Shown here piece after piece: positions 32,465-40,859 of a stretch of DNA of 62,057 nt (positions are counted from its first letter, which is position 1; each line of letters starts with the position of its first letter). The position numbers were made by a program, and so were the translations under genes. This DNA comes from an uncultured Pseudocitrobacter sp. (GTDB lineage Bacteria > Pseudomonadota > Gammaproteobacteria > Enterobacterales > Enterobacteriaceae). The stretch is from assembly GCA_913778145.1 (NCBI GenBank), contig CAJYVI010000011.1, positions 1 to 62,057 on the forward strand, in the 5' to 3' direction. Under the pieces are notes generated by a model. The model did no database searches, was not told the origin of the DNA, and saw nothing but the letters and a program-made list of their open reading frames with translations.

Positions 32465-33058
32465 TTACGGCGTTTTCAGGTCGTTTTCTACGCTTTTCAC
32501 GCCGTCTACGGCTTTAGCGATACTCTCTGCGCGTTCTACCTGCGCTTTAGATTCAACCGTGCCGGTCAGCGTTACTACGCCGTCGGTGGTTTCAACTTTC
32601 ACTTTGCGTGACGGTACGATGTCATCGGCCAGCAGCTTAGCCTTCACTTCACTGGTGGTTGCCGCATCGCCCGCGTAACCTTTCATGCTATCGGCTTTGC
32701 CTTCACGAATGGTCAGTTTGTTCTCGACGCTGCTCACGCCCTCAACCCCTTTCGCCAGAGACGTGGCCTGATCGGACTGAGACTGGTTATCGACGGTACC
32801 GCTTAAGATCACCACTTTATTCTCGGTTTTTACCGAAATATCGGTGCTCTTAATTGCATCATGGTCAACCAGCGCCGCTTTTACTTTCGCCGTAATGGCG
32901 CTGTCATCCATAAAGTTGCCGACTTTATTCATCGAGCTATCAACTTTCTGTCCAGCGTCAGAGGCGGTATTACTTTCTGCCAGCGCAGAACCGCTCATCA
33001 CCGCAGAGCCCAGAATGACGGCCAGCAACGTTTTTCCCATTTTCATCTTAGTCATCAT
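32465..33058 (-). CDS. osmY: Osmotically induced periplasmic protein OsmY
   Basis: Periplasmic protein of two BON domains (about residues 50-115 and 130-197), induced by high osmolarity and sigma-S in E. coli and described as a chaperone-like factor for outer-membrane and exported proteins. The signal peptide is [21 protein letters not shown]. Three successive ATGs (33061, 33058, 33055) follow AGGAG; 33058 is chosen for spacing, giving 197 aa against 201 in E. coli. Confidence 0.93.
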   Translation of the reverse strand: MMTKMKMGKTLLAVILGSAVMSGSALAESNTASDAGQKVDSSMNKVGNFMDDSAITAKVKAALVDHDAIKSTDISVKTENKVVILSGTVDNQSQSDQATSLAKGVEGVSSVENKLTIREGKADSMKGYAGDAATTSEVKAKLLADDIVPSRKVKVETTDGVVTLTGTVESKAQVERAESIAKAVDGVKSVENDLKTP

Positions 33059-33061
33059 CAT

Positions 33062-33374
33062 ATCTCCTTGTATTGCCCGGTTTTTGCGCACCCGGCTCCA
33101 TGGCCGTTATGCTGCTGAGGACGACACCCGTCCTCCTGGTGAGTCGGTTATCCCCGACCGGTTTATGGTTTTTCATACTGCGATGAGAATATTTGATGGG
33201 TTAATGCGCTAATATTCATAAATAACAAAGTGCATTAAACCAGCAACTTGCTCATCACTCTGTTAAATATAGAACACTCTCGGCAACTTGCAGGCGTAAT
33301 CGTTTAAAAAACCAGCAAAATGGGTGAGATAGGGGTGCAATTAAGAACTTTCCGCAGTCGGGAAAAGTGAGGGG
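33062..33374. promoter_or_regulatory. Long osmY upstream region
   Basis: About 310 bp between osmY and the prfC terminator with no gene. Near the osmY end it contains a GC-rich segment with inverted repeats (GAGGACG-ACACC-CGTCCTC at about 33117-33135; GGTCGGGGATAACCGAC on the minus strand) that could fold in a long 5' UTR. Further away it is AT-rich (33185-33280), where the osmY promoter would be expected. I cannot assign a specific -10/-35. Confidence 0.45.
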
Positions 33375-33409
33375 AAAAACGCGGAAGCACGGCGCAGGCC
33401 GTGCTTCCG
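33375..33409 (-). terminator. Terminator after prfC
   Basis: GGAAGCACGGC and GCCGTGCTTCC form an 11-bp stem around CTGC; on the minus strand it is followed by GCGTTTTTCCCC. It starts 6 bp after the prfC stop. Confidence 0.9.
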
Positions 33410-33415
33410 GAGGGA

Positions 33416-35005
33416 TTAGTGCTCGCGTGTTTTGCGGAACTCGACGTCAGGATAACGTTCCTGCGTCAGGTTGAGGTTAACCATGGTTGGGGCAATGTAA
33501 GTCAGGTTATCGCCGCCATCCAGCGCCAGCTGAACTTCGTTCTTACGTTTAAACTCTTCGAATTTCTTCACGTCTTTGCCTTCCACCCAACGGGCGGTCG
33601 CGACGTTTACCGATTCGTAAATCGCTTCAACGTTGTATTCACTCTTCAGTCGCGCCACAACCACGTCAAACTGCAGTACACCGACCGCGCCAACGATCAA
33701 ATCGTTATTGGCGATAGGACGGAATACCTGCACCGCGCCCTCTTCGGAAAGCTGAACCAGCCCTTTAAGCAGCTGTTTCTGTTTAAGCGGATCGCGCAGA
33801 CGAATACGACGGAACAGTTCCGGCGCGAAGTTCGGAATACCGGTGAACTTCATCATCTCGCCCTGGGTAAAAGTATCGCCAATCTGAATGGTGCCGTGGT
33901 TATGCAGGCCGATAATGTCGCCCGGATACGCTTCTTCTACGTGAGAACGGTCGCCCGCCATAAAGGTCAGCGCATCAGAAATGACCACGTCTTTACCAAT
34001 TCGCACCTGGCGCAGCTTCATGCCTTTCTCATACTTACCAGAAACGACGCGCATAAACGCCACGCGGTCACGGTGTTTCGGGTCCATGTTGGCCTGAATT
34101 TTGAAGACGAAGCCAGAGAATTTCTCTTCCGCTGCAACCACTTCGCGGGTGTCGGTTTTACGCGGCATCGGCGCGGGCGCCCACTCCACCAGACCGTCCA
34201 GCATGTGATCCACACCGAAGTTACCCAACGCGGTACCGAAGAAGACCGGGGTGATTTCGCCAGCGAGGAACAGCTCTTTATCGAATTCGTTCGACGCGCC
34301 CTGCACCAGTTCCAGCTCATCACGCAGCTGCTGCGCCAGATCCTCACCGACGGCGGCATCCAGTTCCGGGTTATTCAGCCCTTTAACGATGCGCACTTCC
34401 TGAATGGTGTGGCCTTTACCGGTCTGATAAAGATAGGTTTCGTCTTTATAGAGATGGTAAACACCTTTGAAGAGCTTGCCGCAGCCAATCGGCCAGGTAA
34501 TCGGCGCACAGCCGATTTTCAGCTCGTTTTCCACTTCATCCAGCAGCTCCATCGGGTCGCGGATGTCACGGTCGAGTTTGTTCATAAAGGTGAGGATCGG
34601 CGTATCGCGCAGACGGGTAACTTCCATCAGCTTACGAGTACGATCTTCGACACCTTTCGCGGCATCGATAACCATCAGGCAGCAGTCGACCGCCGTCAGG
34701 GTACGGTAGGTATCTTCCGAGAAGTCTTCGTGCCCAGGGGTGTCAAGCAGGTTCACCAGGCAGTCGTGATACGGGAACTGCATCACCGACGTGGTGATAG
34801 AAATACCACGCTGTTTTTCCATCTCCATCCAGTCAGATTTCGCGTGCTGGCTGGAGCCACGGCCTTTTACCGTACCCGCAGTCTGAATCGCCTGTCCGAA
34901 CAGGAGAACCTTTTCGGTAATCGTCGTTTTACCGGCATCCGGGTGGGAAATAATGGCAAAAGTGCGGCGCTTCGCCACCTCTTGCAAATAAGGAGACAAC
35001 GTCAT
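33416..35005 (-). CDS. prfC: Peptide chain release factor 3
   Basis: Translational GTPase (529 aa, E. coli length) that removes RF1/RF2 from the ribosome after peptide release. G-domain motifs: SHPDAGKTT (P-loop, about residues 19-27), DTPGHEDF (G3) and FMNKLDRD (G4). Start ATG at 35005. Single gene lying between osmY and yjjG as in E. coli. Confidence 0.98.
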   Translation of the reverse strand: MTLSPYLQEVAKRRTFAIISHPDAGKTTITEKVLLFGQAIQTAGTVKGRGSSQHAKSDWMEMEKQRGISITTSVMQFPYHDCLVNLLDTPGHEDFSEDTYRTLTAVDCCLMVIDAAKGVEDRTRKLMEVTRLRDTPILTFMNKLDRDIRDPMELLDEVENELKIGCAPITWPIGCGKLFKGVYHLYKDETYLYQTGKGHTIQEVRIVKGLNNPELDAAVGEDLAQQLRDELELVQGASNEFDKELFLAGEITPVFFGTALGNFGVDHMLDGLVEWAPAPMPRKTDTREVVAAEEKFSGFVFKIQANMDPKHRDRVAFMRVVSGKYEKGMKLRQVRIGKDVVISDALTFMAGDRSHVEEAYPGDIIGLHNHGTIQIGDTFTQGEMMKFTGIPNFAPELFRRIRLRDPLKQKQLLKGLVQLSEEGAVQVFRPIANNDLIVGAVGVLQFDVVVARLKSEYNVEAIYESVNVATARWVEGKDVKKFEEFKRKNEVQLALDGGDNLTYIAPTMVNLNLTQERYPDVEFRKTREH

Positions 35006-35096
35006 AGTGGGATCTTCTTTCCAGGCGCAGCAAAGGGCTGCGCACGTTAAATACGAAAAATTGCGGCTATTTTACCCATCAAAGGGGGACAGGCAA

Positions 35097-35774
35097 TCAC
35101 TGTTTACACAGGAGTAACTCCAGTTCACTTAATGACGAAACGGTATAGTCGGGTTTGATGCCTTCCGGCAGCGGCTGCTGGTGCGCATTCAGCCAGCAGG
35201 TCGACCAGCCCGCGTTCATGCCGCCAAGGATATCCGACGCGGCGGTATCTCCGACCATTAACAGACGCGAAGGGTCCGGGTTACCGGCTAGTTCTCGCGC
35301 GTAATCGAAAATGCGGCGGTCAGGTTTAGCGACGCCGACCTCTTCAGAAATAATCAGTAAATCAAAGTGATCGCGAAAACCGGTGCGCTCAAGGCGAATC
35401 TGCTGTAGGGAAGTGAAACCGTTGGTGATGATCCCCATTTTCACTTTGCCTTTCAGCGCGTTGATAAGCGAAGCCGCGCCCGGCAGCGGTGCGCAGATTT
35501 CTGCCATCGCATTCATAAACGCGTCGTTCAGCTCTTCCGGCGGTACGTTAAGCTGTTCGCCCCAGCCAACAAAACGCTGACGCTGAAGCTGTAGCGACGT
35601 AATCGCCCCGTTCTGGTAATCCACCCACAACGGTTTATTCACAGACTGGTAGTCCTGAAAATCTTCGGCGGTAAAGGTCACGCTATAGTCGAGAAACATC
35701 CGCTGTAAGCCGCTGAAAGAGTCAAACGTAAACAACGTTTCGTCGGCGTCAAAGAAAATCCAGTCCCACTTCAT
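35097..35774 (-). CDS. yjjG: Pyrimidine 5'-nucleotidase YjjG
   Basis: HAD-superfamily phosphatase of 225 aa (E. coli length) that hydrolyses dUMP, dTMP and UMP and protects against non-canonical pyrimidine nucleotides. HAD motifs: [12 protein letters not shown] (nucleophile Asp), ITNGFTSLQ, and [10 protein letters not shown] plus [10 protein letters not shown]. Third gene of holD-rimI-yjjG, 18 bp after rimI. Confidence 0.96.
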   Translation of the reverse strand: MKWDWIFFDADETLFTFDSFSGLQRMFLDYSVTFTAEDFQDYQSVNKPLWVDYQNGAITSLQLQRQRFVGWGEQLNVPPEELNDAFMNAMAEICAPLPGAASLINALKGKVKMGIITNGFTSLQQIRLERTGFRDHFDLLIISEEVGVAKPDRRIFDYARELAGNPDPSRLLMVGDTAASDILGGMNAGWSTCWLNAHQQPLPEGIKPDYTVSSLSELELLLCKQ

Positions 35775-35792
35775 CGTATCACCTTGTTTTGC

Positions 35793-36239
35793 TTACATAC
35801 TGAGCGGCAAAGCCATCACAATCGCATCTTCATGCCCGTCTACCGTCGGGTAGTAATTGCGGCGAATCGTCGCTTCGTTAAAACCTAAACTCTCATAGAG
35901 CGCAATCGCGGGCGCGTTCGAGGCCCGCACTTCCAGCCATAACGTGGCGACACCGCGCTTCTCGACTTCGTCAATCACGTACTCCAGCAGCTCACGTCCG
36001 AGGCCGCGACGCTGAAACGCCGGGTCAACCGCGATATTGAACAACGTTGCTTCATCCAGCACTATCTGGGTGATGGCGAATGCGGCCAGTTCATCGCCAA
36101 CGGTCAACTTCAGGTTCAGGTAACGCTCGCCCTGATTGCTGGCGAACGTTTTTTCGCTCCACGGAAAGGCGTGGGCGCGTTTTTCAATCTGCCAGGCTGC
36201 GGGTAAATCAGTCGTGCTGAGGATAGAAATCGTGTTCAT
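35793..36239 (-). CDS. rimI: Ribosomal protein S18-alanine N-acetyltransferase RimI
   Basis: GNAT enzyme (148 aa) acetylating the N-terminal Ala of ribosomal protein S18. Acetyl-CoA binding loop QRRGLGRELLEYV (about residues 75-87), and the catalytic Glu/Tyr region ALYESLGFNEATIRRNYY. Its start lies 32 bp inside holD, so translation is coupled. Confidence 0.97.
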   Translation of the reverse strand: MNTISILSTTDLPAAWQIEKRAHAFPWSEKTFASNQGERYLNLKLTVGDELAAFAITQIVLDEATLFNIAVDPAFQRRGLGRELLEYVIDEVEKRGVATLWLEVRASNAPAIALYESLGFNEATIRRNYYPTVDGHEDAIVMALPLSM

Positions 36240-36621
36240 GTGCGCAAATTTGTTGCCAAAGCGCGGCGCGTGCTGGCGCGCTGGCTTTTAATTCAGTAAA
36301 GGCGGGCGTAGACACCTGAGCCCCTTCCAGCGATACGGGCTCATCGTTACCAAGACGCCAGCAGTTGCAGCGTTTTCCCTGCGGCAGCATCGCCACTTTT
36401 TCAGGGGTGAGTTGCAGGACACGATCGGGCGTAAGCTGCAGTGCGCGCAGCACATCGCTAATCAACGGTTCATTTAGCGACGGTAACGCATCGGCGACCA
36501 TCACCAGTTGAATGTGTTCCGGCAGCGAAATCGCAATCTCTCCCTGCAACGCCGTGGGGCGCCTGAGTGACCACTGGGTGATGCCCAACTGTTGTAATTG
36601 CCAGTCTCGCCGGGATGTCAT
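36208..36621 (-). CDS. holD: DNA polymerase III psi subunit HolD
   Basis: Psi subunit (137 aa, E. coli length) that with chi (HolC) connects the clamp loader to SSB. The N-terminal MTSRRDWQLQQLGITQWSLR is the family signature and the region that contacts the clamp loader. First gene of holD-rimI-yjjG; divergent from rsmC. Confidence 0.97.
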   Translation of the reverse strand: MTSRRDWQLQQLGITQWSLRRPTALQGEIAISLPEHIQLVMVADALPSLNEPLISDVLRALQLTPDRVLQLTPEKVAMLPQGKRCNCWRLGNDEPVSLEGAQVSTPAFTELKASAPARAALWQQICAHEHDFYPQHD

Positions 36622-36742
36622 GTGAAACGCTCCTGTCTATCAAGGGCGCAAATATAGCAAACTCAGCGAAACTGCGCCAATTACGCGCTCGCGCGCAAAC
36701 AACAGTGTATAATCGCCGCCACGTTTAACGAAGGAGCTTTTC

Positions 36743-37774
36743 ATGTCTGCTTTTACCCCGGCAAGTGAAGTCTTGCTGCGCCACAGTGATGATTTCGAAC
36801 AAAGCCGTATTCTGTTTGCCGGAGATTTGCAGGATGACCTGCCTGCCCGCCTCGACACGGCATTCAGCCGCGCACATACTCAGCAATTCCACCACTGGCA
36901 GGCGCTGGCCCCGCAGATGGGCGAGAACGTGCGTTACAGCCTGGTGGCCGAGGCGGCGGACGTCGCTGACTGCGATACGCTGGTCTATTACTGGCCGAAG
37001 AACAAGCCGGAAGCGCAGTTCCAGCTAATGAATATTCTGTCGCTGCTGCCGCTGGGCACCGATATTTTTGTGGTCGGTGAAAACCGCAGCGGCGTGCGCA
37101 GCGCCGAACAAATGCTGGCGGATTACGCACCGCTGAACAAAGTCGACAGCGCCCGTCGCTGTGGCCTGTATCATGGTCGTCTGGAAAAACAGACCACCTT
37201 TGATGTGGAAAAACAGTGGGGCGAATATCAGCTCGACGGCCTGACCATCAAAACGCTGCCGGGCGTGTTTAGCCGCGATGGGCTGGATGTGGGCAGCCAG
37301 TTGCTGCTTTCCACCCTGACGCCGCACACTAAAGGTAAAGTGCTGGATGTCGGCTGTGGCGCGGGTGTATTAGCCGCGATGCTTGCCAGTCATTCACCAA
37401 AAGTACGCTTAACCCTGTGCGACGTCAGTGCGCCAGCGGTAGAAGCCAGCCGCGCCACGCTTGCGGCCAACGGTTTTGAAGGCGAGGTTTTTGCCAGCAA
37501 CGTCTTCTCCGAAGTGAAAGGTCGCTTCGATATGATTATCTCCAACCCGCCGTTCCACGATGGCCTGCAAACCAGCCTCGATGCCGCGCAAACGCTGATT
37601 CGTACCGCCGTGCGTCACCTGAACAGCGGCGGCGAGTTGCGCATTGTGGCGAACGCCTTCCTGCCTTACCCGGCGATCCTCGACGACACCTTCGGTTTCC
37701 ACGAAGTTATCGCACAGACCGGCCGCTTCAAGGTGTACCGCGTTATCATGACGCGTCAGGCGAAGAAAGCCTAA
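36743..37774 (+). CDS. rsmC: 16S rRNA m2G1207 methyltransferase RsmC
   Basis: Methylates G1207 of 16S rRNA in the 30S subunit. 343 aa, the same as E. coli. The N-terminal half is a degenerate methyltransferase-like domain. The C-terminal half has the SAM motif [14 protein letters not shown] (about residues 201-214) and the catalytic ISNPPFHDG (about 266-274). ATG at 36743 follows AAGGAGCTTTTC. Confidence 0.97.
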   Translation: MSAFTPASEVLLRHSDDFEQSRILFAGDLQDDLPARLDTAFSRAHTQQFHHWQALAPQMGENVRYSLVAEAADVADCDTLVYYWPKNKPEAQFQLMNILSLLPLGTDIFVVGENRSGVRSAEQMLADYAPLNKVDSARRCGLYHGRLEKQTTFDVEKQWGEYQLDGLTIKTLPGVFSRDGLDVGSQLLLSTLTPHTKGKVLDVGCGAGVLAAMLASHSPKVRLTLCDVSAPAVEASRATLAANGFEGEVFASNVFSEVKGRFDMIISNPPFHDGLQTSLDAAQTLIRTAVRHLNSGGELRIVANAFLPYPAILDDTFGFHEVIAQTGRFKVYRVIMTRQAKKA

Positions 37775-37782
37775 GCAGCACC

Positions 37783-37834
37783 GTCTTATCAGGCCTACCG
37801 ATCCCGTAGGCCTGATAAGCGAAGCGCATCAGGC
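37783..37834. repeat. BIME/REP pair after rsmC
   Basis: GTCTTATCAGGCCTACCG is followed by a facing CGTAGGCCTGATAAGCGAAGCGCATCAGGC, a short REP pair between rsmC and the tRNA-Leu promoter. Confidence 0.8.
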
Positions 37835-37887
37835 GCAGCACAATCGCCGTTTTTTGCAGCAATCGCGCCACATCCAATAATTAACTA

Positions 37888-37920
37888 TTGACGTCAAGCC
37901 GAAAATCTCTAGAATGCGCC
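37888..37920 (+). promoter_or_regulatory. Promoter of the tRNA-Leu operon
   Basis: TTGACG (37888-37893), 16-bp spacer, TAGAAT (37910-37915), then the GC-rich discriminator GCGCC typical of stringently controlled stable-RNA promoters. It lies about 38 bp before the first mature tRNA. Confidence 0.85.
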
Positions 37921-37957
37921 TCCGTGGTAACGATACTTTTTACGGTATCGATGGTAT

Positions 37958-38044
37958 GCGAAGGTGGCGGAATTGGTAGACGCGCTAGCTTCAGGTGTTA
38001 GTGTCCTTACGGACGTGGGGGTTCAAGTCCCCCCCCTCGCACCA
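37958..38044 (+). tRNA. leuQ: tRNA-Leu (CAG), copy 1
   Basis: 87-nt class II tRNA with an encoded CCA end and long variable arm (TGTCCTTACGGACG). The anticodon loop CTTCAGGT carries CAG. The acceptor stem GCGAAGG pairs with the 3' CCCTCGC end. First of three tandem copies, as in the E. coli leuQPV operon; individual symbols are assigned by order only. Confidence 0.97.
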
Positions 38045-38071
38045 TAAACCACGTTATATCGCTCGCACTGT

Positions 38072-38158
38072 GCGAAGGTGGCGGAATTGGTAGACGCGCT
38101 AGCTTCAGGTGTTAGTGTTCTTACGGACGTGGGGGTTCAAGTCCCCCCCCTCGCACCA
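38072..38158 (+). tRNA. leuP: tRNA-Leu (CAG), copy 2, variable-arm variant
   Basis: 87 nt, identical to copies 1 and 3 except for one C-to-T change in the variable arm (GTTCTTACGGAC instead of GTCCTTACGGAC). The changed base would still pair with G as U-G, so the stem is kept. Confidence 0.97.
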
Positions 38159-38188
38159 CGAGGGCGATATAAACAACGAGATATCTGT

Positions 38189-38275
38189 GCGAAGGTGGCG
38201 GAATTGGTAGACGCGCTAGCTTCAGGTGTTAGTGTCCTTACGGACGTGGGGGTTCAAGTCCCCCCCCTCGCACCA
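38189..38275 (+). tRNA. leuV: tRNA-Leu (CAG), copy 3
   Basis: 87 nt with encoded CCA, identical to copy 1. Third copy of the tandem set; the spacers are 27 and 30 bp. No obvious strong terminator hairpin follows. Confidence 0.97.
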
Positions 38276-38317
38276 GTCCTCGTTCTCCCCTCTGAGTAAC
38301 TTCCCTGTTTTTCCTCA

Positions 38318-38548
38318 TTATTTAATATTCATCACAATCAGCATCAAACCGCTTATCAGCGCAACGCACGACGGCAGCAAGACGTAATGTCGCCATTGTC
38401 GATGCCAGATCATCACGCAGGTTAGTAGCATTCCAGCGGCGATAATCACGCGCCAGGCATCCATCGACAGCCCAATCTGGCCAAGAGCAAAAATCGCCAT
38501 TCCCGAGATCAGTACGCCCCAACCACTGCCTAACGTTCTCATCAACAT
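38318..38548 (-). CDS. yjjZ: DUF1435 membrane protein YjjZ
   Basis: A 76-aa protein with two or three hydrophobic segments, recognisable as E. coli YjjZ by TLGSGWGVL near the N-terminus and RHYVLLPSC near the C-terminus. Start at 38548 follows GAGAG; ATG at 38542 is an alternative. Two overlapping Fur-like sites lie just upstream, so iron-regulated expression is likely, as for the nearby fhuF. Function unknown. Confidence 0.85.
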   Translation of the reverse strand: MLMRTLGSGWGVLISGMAIFALGQIGLSMDAWRVIIAAGMLLTCVMIWHRQWRHYVLLPSCVALISGLMLIVMNIK

Positions 38549-38566
38549 GGTTTCATCTCTCAAATC

Positions 38567-38606
38567 GATAATGATAACCAATATCATATGATAATTTTTA
38601 TCATTT
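38567..38606 (-). promoter_or_regulatory. Fur box(es) upstream of yjjZ
   Basis: GATAATGATAACCAATATC (38567-38585) matches the 19-bp Fur consensus at 17 positions. An adjacent palindromic GATAATTTTTATC (within 38587-38605) gives a second likely site. They lie 19-58 bp before the yjjZ start. Confidence 0.85.
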
Positions 38607-38796
38607 GAGAACTGCACGAATTGATAACTTTCGCTTACCAATAATGACATGCGGTGTATAAGGTGATAAATTGTGCGACCGTAAACTTCCCCCTCTCAAT
38701 TCCAGGGGTTTGCGTGCACTTATTGCATGCTCTACTTTGTCTTGTTCACAGCTGGCGACCTTCTCTTAATAACCAGAAGATTAATAACGATCTCTT

Positions 38797-39861
38797 ATGA
38801 CAGTACAATCCTGGCGGTCTCTGCACAGCAAAAAGTATCAGCTCACGCTGAGGCTCTTCCTTTTTCTCAATCTGGTGTCATCGCTATTTTCGTTATTGAA
38901 CCCTATCTATAAAGTTCATGCGTTTACGCTGCCCATCGCGTTTATTTTGGGTATAAGTAGCGTCCTGCTGCTCTGGCACTGGCTGAATGCAGAGCGAAAA
39001 ATTTATCTTCCCGCAATTTCAGTTATTTTTGGCTGTTTATGGGCCTGGCATATCGTCATAAAAATACCGGGCACGCAGCCGTCTGAAGTTAATTTCTTAA
39101 TTGTCGTTCTGCTCAATGTCTTGTTTATTGGCACTATCGCTTTTTCGAATAACATTGTGGCGTTTCTGCTGCACTCGCTCCCGGTGTTTATTATCTGCCT
39201 GCTGTTCAGTGACAGCGCGCAGTGGGCGAGGATGTCATTCTGTCTTGCGCTACCCATCGTTGGCATAAGCATTCAGCATCTGATTGAAAAGCGTAACGAC
39301 GCCTTTGCCCAAAGCCTGATGCACAAATTACTGGCAGAGCGCGAAACGCTGAACGATTTAAGCATGCTCGACCCGCTAACCGGGCTGTACAATCGCCGCG
39401 GTTTCCAGCATCGCTTCGCCACGTTGATGTCGCTTGCGCCAGAAAGTCATTATGTCCTGCTGCTGGATATCGACCATTTCAAAGCCTATAACGATCACTA
39501 TGGTCATATGATGGGCGATCAGGCGCTGATTCGGGTTTCCACCGCGGTGCGCGATGCCGTGCGCTCGCGTGATATCGTCACCCGCTTCGGTGGCGAAGAG
39601 TTTGTGGTATTGCTGGCAAACAGTAATGCAGATAGCGCCCAACGTGCCGCAGAGCGCATCCGCCAGAAGGTGTACGATCTTAAAATTCCGCACATTCTCA
39701 ACGCCAGTGTCGCAACGAACGTGACCATCAGTATTGGCATTGCTCCACTTGAGGGCGAAGAGATTGATAAAGCGCTGGAAAATGCCGATAAAGCCCTCTA
39801 CGAAGCCAAACGCCTGGGTCGAAATAACATTCTCACCAGCGACGCCCTTCCGCAGTACTAA
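38797..39861 (+). CDS. Membrane-anchored GGDEF diguanylate cyclase
   Basis: A 354-aa protein. About six membrane helices (near residues 17-35, 42-62, 69-88, 98-115, 119-137, 144-161) precede a complete GGDEF domain (about 185-350). The active-site loop is RFGGEEFVVLL, with GGEEF at 265-269, and an intact inhibitory I-site RSRD lies at 256-259, so active, feedback-controlled c-di-GMP synthesis is expected. The ATG at 38797 has only a weak ribosome site (AGAAG, distant). K-12 has no cyclase between yjjZ and fhuF, so this is an accessory insertion; the input signal is unknown. Confidence 0.88.
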   Translation: MTVQSWRSLHSKKYQLTLRLFLFLNLVSSLFSLLNPIYKVHAFTLPIAFILGISSVLLLWHWLNAERKIYLPAISVIFGCLWAWHIVIKIPGTQPSEVNFLIVVLLNVLFIGTIAFSNNIVAFLLHSLPVFIICLLFSDSAQWARMSFCLALPIVGISIQHLIEKRNDAFAQSLMHKLLAERETLNDLSMLDPLTGLYNRRGFQHRFATLMSLAPESHYVLLLDIDHFKAYNDHYGHMMGDQALIRVSTAVRDAVRSRDIVTRFGGEEFVVLLANSNADSAQRAAERIRQKVYDLKIPHILNASVATNVTISIGIAPLEGEEIDKALENADKALYEAKRLGRNNILTSDALPQY

Positions 39862-39895
39862 CCTCACAACCTGAGCGTAGGGAACACAAAATACC

Positions 39896-39938
39896 TTGCG
39901 CTCGGTTTTATCTATAGCTAGGATTGGCAATCATTATC
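39896..39938 (+). promoter_or_regulatory. fhuF promoter with Fur box
   Basis: A possible TTGCGC (39896-39901) and TAGGAT (39919-39924) with a 17-bp spacer. The Fur-like AGGATTGGCAATCATTATC (39920-39938) overlaps the -10, fitting repression by Fe-Fur. It continues into ATTATCATTTAG, which can serve as a further hexamer. Confidence 0.75.
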
Positions 39939-39964
39939 ATTTAGATTTGTATCCAGCGAATTCT

Positions 39965-40753
39965 ATGGCCTACCGTTCCGCACCGATTGCAGAGGGTATT
40001 ATCTGGCGCGCCCCGCTTCACAAACGTGAGCGCTCGCTGGCTGACTCCGTGCGCGACAAAATCGCCGAGCAGCGTCCGCACATGCTGGAGTGCTTCAAAC
40101 TTGATGAGCCTCACCCCGCACAGGCCAAAACCCTGGCGGAGTGGATGCGCCCCACGGAGCTCAGTTCGCTGCTGGCACTCTATTCCGATCACATCTACCG
40201 TAACCAGCCGACCATGACGCGGGAGAATAAGCCGCTGATCTCTTTATGGGCGCAATGGTATATCGGCCTGATGGTGCCGCCACTGATGCTGGCGCTGTTA
40301 ACGGAAGATGCCGCGCTTGACCTTTCGCCGGAACATTTTCACGTTGAGTTCCATGAGACGGGCCGTGCAGCGTGCTTCTGGGTCGATGTGCAGGAAGATG
40401 CGCACTCCAGCCAGGTTTTGCCAGCGCAACGCATGGAAACATTGATTAAACAGGCGTTGATCCCGGTGGTAGAAGCACTGGAAGCCACGGGTGACATCAA
40501 CGGGAAACTTATCTGGAGCAATACCGGCTATCTGATTAACTGGTATCTGGGTGAGATGAAAACCGTGCTGGGCGAACAGCAGGTTAATAGCCTACGCCAA
40601 CAATTCTTCTTTGCGAAAACCCTTTCCTGCGGCCAGGATAACCCGCTCTGGCGCACCGTCGTGCCGCGTGAGGGATTGCTGGTCCGTCGTACCTGCTGTC
40701 AGCGTTACCGCCTGCCGGATGTGCAGCAATGCGGTGACTGCACGCTGAAATAG
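39965..40753 (+). CDS. fhuF: Ferric-siderophore reductase FhuF
   Basis: Cytoplasmic [2Fe-2S] protein that releases iron from hydroxamate siderophores by reduction. Start at 39965 gives 262 aa, the E. coli length. The unusual cluster ligands are seen at the C-terminus: RRTCCQRYRLPDVQQCGDC (CC-x10-CxxC). It has its own Fur-regulated promoter. A BIME follows. Confidence 0.96.
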   Translation: MAYRSAPIAEGIIWRAPLHKRERSLADSVRDKIAEQRPHMLECFKLDEPHPAQAKTLAEWMRPTELSSLLALYSDHIYRNQPTMTRENKPLISLWAQWYIGLMVPPLMLALLTEDAALDLSPEHFHVEFHETGRAACFWVDVQEDAHSSQVLPAQRMETLIKQALIPVVEALEATGDINGKLIWSNTGYLINWYLGEMKTVLGEQQVNSLRQQFFFAKTLSCGQDNPLWRTVVPREGLLVRRTCCQRYRLPDVQQCGDCTLK

Positions 40754-40766
40754 TGAGATCGAGCCA

Positions 40767-40842
40767 TGCCTGATGGCGCTACGCTTATCAGGCCTACGGG
40801 ATATTAAGCCGTAGGCCGGGCAAGCGCAGCGCCACCCGGCAA
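40767..40842. repeat. BIME between fhuF and the PTS gene
   Basis: Facing REP units (TGCCTGATGGCGCTACGCTT... and GTAGGCCGGGCAAGCGCAGC...CCCGGCA) fill the convergent gap. Confidence 0.85.
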
Positions 40843-40859
40843 CAATCCCAACTCAATCG

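Noticed and set aside
33401-35050. 549-codon plus-strand open frame opposite prfC
   Set aside because: It lies wholly antisense to the well-supported prfC gene; its composition (His/Arg/Phe-rich) is that of a mirrored codon-biased gene, and no family is recognisable.
38078-38299. Small ORF with a repeated peptide (AELVDALASGVSV...)
   Set aside because: It is a translation of the tandem tRNA-Leu genes; the peptide repeat comes from the tRNA copies.
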